Positions 60,499 to 64,000 of a stretch of 64,000 nt of DNA are shown piece after piece. The notes beneath the pieces are model-generated. The model made no database searches and was not told where the DNA came from. It was given only the letters and a program-made list of their open reading frames with translations. Position numbers and translations under genes: made by a program. Every line of letters starts with the position of its first letter. Position 1 is the stretch's first letter. Origin of the DNA: an uncultured Latescibacterota bacterium (GTDB taxonomy: Bacteria > Latescibacterota > UBA2968); the NCBI GenBank assembly GCA_951812755.1, contig OX638329.1, positions 4,472,522-4,536,521 on the forward strand, given 5' to 3'.

Positions 60499-63400
60499 AT
60501 GGCATACTCGTCATTTTCGGAGCAATTAGATCAAGTTAAGGACCAATTTTGGGATTTGAGCAATAACCTGGAAAAAGTATGCGAAAACCTCAAAGGATCA
60601 GATTCTCCTCCTCCCTCTGAGATAATGGAGGAGATAATAAATAGTGCCAACAAAATTTTCGAAGAACTGAAATCCTGCGTCATCGAATGGGCAAATTCTG
60701 TCCAGATGCCGGATATACCTGAAGCACAGGAACTCGATTCTATCAAAGCAATAACGGCATTCTTCAAAAAGATAGTAGCTCACCAGAACTACGTACAAGA
60801 CGAAAAGGTATTGGGAGACATTAACCAGGCACTCTCAATCAGATATGAGGGCGAATCTTTCGAGGGACTGGAGCAATTCCGTAGAGATCTCAATAGTCTA
60901 AAGAACCGAGTTTCTACCTCGCCCGTTTCAGAAGAAACAGAGAAAGACAGAACTCAAATTCTGGAAAATAAGCATCCGATAAATGATTTATTGATGCTTT
61001 TGGAACGTGGGGATGAACTTGATGACAAAAGCTATAATCGAACTTCTGAAATCATTTCAGAAAAATACGGGCATGATTTCATGATGGCAGCCGTCAGAGG
61101 AAGGTTTATTCTTTCGGAAATTCCAGATATGGAAGACCCTCTACCACCGTTGCCTGATGAACAAGAAACACTGGAAGCATCCGAACCTGAAAAGACTGAA
61201 GATTCATCGGTTGATGGACAATCAGAAGTTCAGCAAGGGGAAATCCCTGAAGAGTCTCCCGCGATCACTACACAAGAAAAATCAGAAGAATCTAAACCAG
61301 AAAGTGCAGACAATTTACCGATTGGCGGGCAAGCGCCTATTGAAGTAGAAGTCAAAAAAGAAAAAACAGAATCCAAAGATGTGCCCGATAAAGATGTCAT
61401 TACAGATCTGAAGCAAGAAAAAAATCCTGATTTGCTCGATGAAGAGGTTCCCGCTGAACTGGGTTTTTGCTTTAACGCATCAGAAACTGCCCAGTCAATT
61501 GCCTCTTCTTTAAAATCTGCTGACTATAGGTTCGAACGCGGATTTCCAGATTTATTTTGGGCATTAATTCGGGAAAATCGTCTTAGCCTTGCCTACTGGC
61601 TCGCACGCTATGTAGAAATCAAGGAGTTAGATTTGCCTTTTACTCTACCCTCCCATTTTGTTGAAGCTCTTATACACGGCCTTGCTGTACAAAACAACAC
61701 AGGTTCTTCAGCGGGTTGCTTAGCAGATATATACAACCGAGAAAAATTCGAGTTTTTAGAATCTGAAGAAGCAGGATATAAGGAAAGCATTCGTTTGTTG
61801 ATAGTGTGCGGAACTCTTCAGCCATCTTTATTTGCACCACATACAGAGGCGCATACCTTTCTTAAGTCTCTTACTCCCCTGCCAGATCTGGATGCTTTTT
61901 TTTTCATTAGTCAAGCGGTGGAAAAATTTGCCGCACGGAGATTACCGATCATCATAGATAGCTTGACAGATGCAAACGATGATCAGCAGTGGCAAGAGAA
62001 ATTGGATGTCCTGATAAGAGAAGCGAGGGAGTGGCTTGAGCGTGCGCCAAGGATGTCCATGAAAAATAATATACTTAATAGAATTTGGCGGGATTACGTA
62101 AAAGATGGAAACCTTGTCCATAATCTCGTATCTCCTATAGCTGAAGATAAAAAGCAACAGGTTGAGGTCGTTAGGGCGATGATAAGTAAACTAAATAATA
62201 TCCAAACTTTTGCTCAAGAAGAAGCTACGCAAGCCGCAGGCAATAGATTTGATTATCGACCTCGTCTTCTTGAGAATGGGATAAAAAAGGCTGTAGATTT
62301 CGCATCACGTTGGGTCAAATTATATGACCAGAGACCGAAACGGGACGATCGTACAGATTTGACTAGAACGTTAAGGCTACGAGATGAAATTCATCAGCAT
62401 GCAGATACGGCTAGAGAACAACTCAAAGATTTTGCAGAACAGCACAAGGATTTCAAACCTATTCTGGCAAGTGTTGCGATTTCTCAACAGGTATTGAAGG
62501 TAATAACCGGGCTTTTTCATGGAGGGCCATTACCACCTGAAGATGACGAACGAGTTCTGAGGTCTGCCGAGCTTTTAAAAATTCCCAATTTGGAATTGAC
62601 AGAGAAATGGATACCAACAGAGACGGCGTTGGATAATCTTGGGGATCATCTGGTTCAACATATTGCCCTGCCAGAGTCAGACCGAACCTGGGAAAAAGCT
62701 TTCGAAAACCAGAAAGAACATCGCAATCACTGGGCTACAGAACATATCCTTCGTTTAATAGCTTTCGAATGTGATAATGAGGTTATACCCAAACTCGAAG
62801 AAGCACGTCAAGAGGCAATAGGCGAGTGTATTACAGCCTTGGAAAATGATATTGAAACAACACAACAAGAAATTGAAAGTTCCATATTGAATGACATACT
62901 GACGGACCAAGAAAGATCAGATTTTAGCCAACAAATTGAGGGTATAGAGCCAAAGAAGATTCTCAATTTTGGACCTGAACATTGTAAGCTCAAGGAGATC
63001 CGAAATGATATAAAAGATATACATGAAAAGAGGCTTGCTGAATGTAGAAAACAGCTTGAAAAACTATCCATTTCAGAGGACGATATAAAAAAGATTGATG
63101 CCGTACTAGATCGCGGTGATGTTGGAACTGCTGAAGGATTTATTGCTCTTCATGAAAAAGGTGAGCCACTATCTGATCCTAGTGAAGATAATTGGGTTGA
63201 CCAGTTTCAAGATTTTTTTCCCAAAGCTGTGAAGGAATTTGAGGAATTGTTTAGAACAGAGACATTTCATACAATTATTTCCCGCGTAAAAGGGGGACAG
63301 TCTATAGGCCCCATAAATATGGATAAGGTGCCTGATCCCCAAAGGCAAGATATTGACAATGTGTTGGATACTTGGACCCACTTGAAAGGATCTAGAACAG

Positions 63401-64000
63401 AGATATTTTCAAAACGCTTTGGGGAGAGGGTAGGAAGAATTCTTGAATGGCTGGGTTTCGAAGCCCAAAATATTGGTCGGCCCAATCGGAATCGGACCGG
63501 CAGCAGGGTTTGGATACCTCTTAAAGCGACTGTCTCCTATCGCTGTCCTATTCCCTCATTTGGATCCGAATCTAATGGGCAATATCGCTTAATGTGTGTA
63601 TGGGACCAATCAAGGGAAGATGAAATTTTAGACTGGATTAACCAAGATAACGAAGGGCAAGCTATTATCGTATTTTATTTTAATCGCATGAATATTCAGG
63701 AGCGTCAAGACCTTGCCCGTTCAACAAGAGAATCTTGCCCACCTTTTCTGTTAATTGACGAAAATCTGCTTCTTTTTCTTTGCAACGAACGGGGAGCGCG
63801 ACTGACGACACTTTTTGATTGTGCTATGCCCTTCACCCGTATCAATCCATATACACCTTTTTCTCCTGGCAATGTACCTCCCGAGATGTTTTTTGGTCGA
63901 GAGCAAGAGGCCGCTTCTTTGATGGACCCAAATGACTCCTGTATCATCTATGGAGGACGGCAACTTGGAAAAACCGCACTGCTTCGATATGTTGAACGCG
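60499..64000 (+). CDS. Giant P-loop NTPase-containing protein, incomplete at window end
   Basis: Continuous open frame from ATG 60499 (AAAAGGAAAG before it) to the window edge, at least 1167 codons with no stop; I checked codon by codon. The N-terminus is helical (SSFSEQLDQVKDQFWDLSNNL). Residues about 215-315 are Glu/Lys/Pro/Ser-rich. A long helical region, partly coiled coil, covers about 320-920. Near the edge PFTRINPYTPFSPGNVPPEMFFGREQEAASL leads to GGRQLGKTALLRYVER, a Walker A of STAND/AAA type. GC is lower than around. The full protein, its C-terminus and partners lie outside the window. Function is unknown; a defence role is inference only. Confidence 0.85.
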   Translation, partial: MAYSSFSEQLDQVKDQFWDLSNNLEKVCENLKGSDSPPPSEIMEEIINSANKIFEELKSCVIEWANSVQMPDIPEAQELDSIKAITAFFKKIVAHQNYVQDEKVLGDINQALSIRYEGESFEGLEQFRRDLNSLKNRVSTSPVSEETEKDRTQILENKHPINDLLMLLERGDELDDKSYNRTSEIISEKYGHDFMMAAVRGRFILSEIPDMEDPLPPLPDEQETLEASEPEKTEDSSVDGQSEVQQGEIPEESPAITTQEKSEESKPESADNLPIGGQAPIEVEVKKEKTESKDVPDKDVITDLKQEKNPDLLDEEVPAELGFCFNASETAQSIASSLKSADYRFERGFPDLFWALIRENRLSLAYWLARYVEIKELDLPFTLPSHFVEALIHGLAVQNNTGSSAGCLADIYNREKFEFLESEEAGYKESIRLLIVCGTLQPSLFAPHTEAHTFLKSLTPLPDLDAFFFISQAVEKFAARRLPIIIDSLTDANDDQQWQEKLDVLIREAREWLERAPRMSMKNNILNRIWRDYVKDGNLVHNLVSPIAEDKKQQVEVVRAMISKLNNIQTFAQEEATQAAGNRFDYRPRLLENGIKKAVDFASRWVKLYDQRPKRDDRTDLTRTLRLRDEIHQHADTAREQLKDFAEQHKDFKPILASVAISQQVLKVITGLFHGGPLPPEDDERVLRSAELLKIPNLELTEKWIPTETALDNLGDHLVQHIALPESDRTWEKAFENQKEHRNHWATEHILRLIAFECDNEVIPKLEEARQEAIGECITALENDIETTQQEIESSILNDILTDQERSDFSQQIEGIEPKKILNFGPEHCKLKEIRNDIKDIHEKRLAECRKQLEKLSISEDDIKKIDAVLDRGDVGTAEGFIALHEKGEPLSDPSEDNWVDQFQDFFPKAVKEFEELFRTETFHTIISRVKGGQSIGPINMDKVPDPQRQDIDNVLDTWTHLKGSRTEIFSKRFGERVGRILEWLGFEAQNIGRPNRNRTGSRVWIPLKATVSYRCPIPSFGSESNGQYRLMCVWDQSREDEILDWINQDNEGQAIIVFYFNRMNIQERQDLARSTRESCPPFLLIDENLLLFLCNERGARLTTLFDCAMPFTRINPYTPFSPGNVPPEMFFGREQEAASLMDPNDSCIIYGGRQLGKTALLRYVER

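Overview
The window reads as one chromosomal stretch from an uncultured-type, Gram-negative-like bacterium of about 50% GC. Many phytanoyl-CoA dioxygenase (PhyH) paralogues, Gfo/Idh/MocA oxidoreductases, a sulfatase, a sialidase-like protein, an M56/TonB operon and a dockerin/CARDB surface protein are typical of Latescibacterota- or Poribacteria-like genomes. That assignment is inference from gene content; no 16S rRNA gene is present.

Left part (1-18.6 kb), almost all minus strand, is core housekeeping: tadA, tRNA-Ser x2, a small cyclophilin-like gene, tRNA-Ala, a large Alu-type SRP RNA, dnaX, ebfC, recR, pgsA, pgpA, recA, recX, alaS, a geranylgeranylglyceryl-phosphate synthase, and a PfkB kinase-HPr-enzyme I unit. 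The order tadA-SRP RNA-dnaX-ebfC-recR matches Bacillus. Between recA and recX sits a secreted 987-residue repeat protein and a 201-bp MITE-like element. A PhyH gene and an RpiB-like protein with an encapsulation-peptide-like N-terminus close this part.

Middle part (18.7-33 kb) is a rearranged accessory zone: tRNA-Asn, a Fic protein, a decayed HigBA-type toxin-antitoxin module with an intact palindromic operator, two PhyH paralogues from a duplication that bracket a methyltransferase, a MacB-permease remnant, an AbiE toxin-antitoxin pair, and catabolic genes (sialidase-like, SDR, sulfatase, aldo/keto reductase, Gfo/Idh/MocA).

Right-middle part (33-50 kb) carries an HNH nuclease, an HD hydrolase, xylA, a DUF1854 protein, a lid-less adenylate-kinase-like protein with a DagK-type lipid kinase, PhyH plus Gfo/Idh, a BlaI-M56-TonB operon, a large (alpha/alpha)-type protein, a BNR propeller, rpsT, and a cysteine operon (CysM-like synthase, JAMM protease, CysO-like sulfur carrier ending GGCSF, Rrf2 regulator, CysK). 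cysH lies 3 kb away.

Between cysM and cysH (50.2-53 kb) is a toxin/immunity-like island: SMI1/KNR4 protein, WHH nuclease, HicB-like protein, Sel1 protein, PD-(D/E)XK-like protein. The right end holds tRNA-Lys, a HlyD-type adaptor, ppdK, a frameshifted AAA ATPase/PD-(D/E)XK gene bracketed by ppdK and a copy of the ppdK 3' end, and an AT-rich giant ORF (over 1160 codons) that reaches a P-loop NTPase domain as it runs off the window. The giant ORF and the CysO-type operon are the most interesting systems here.
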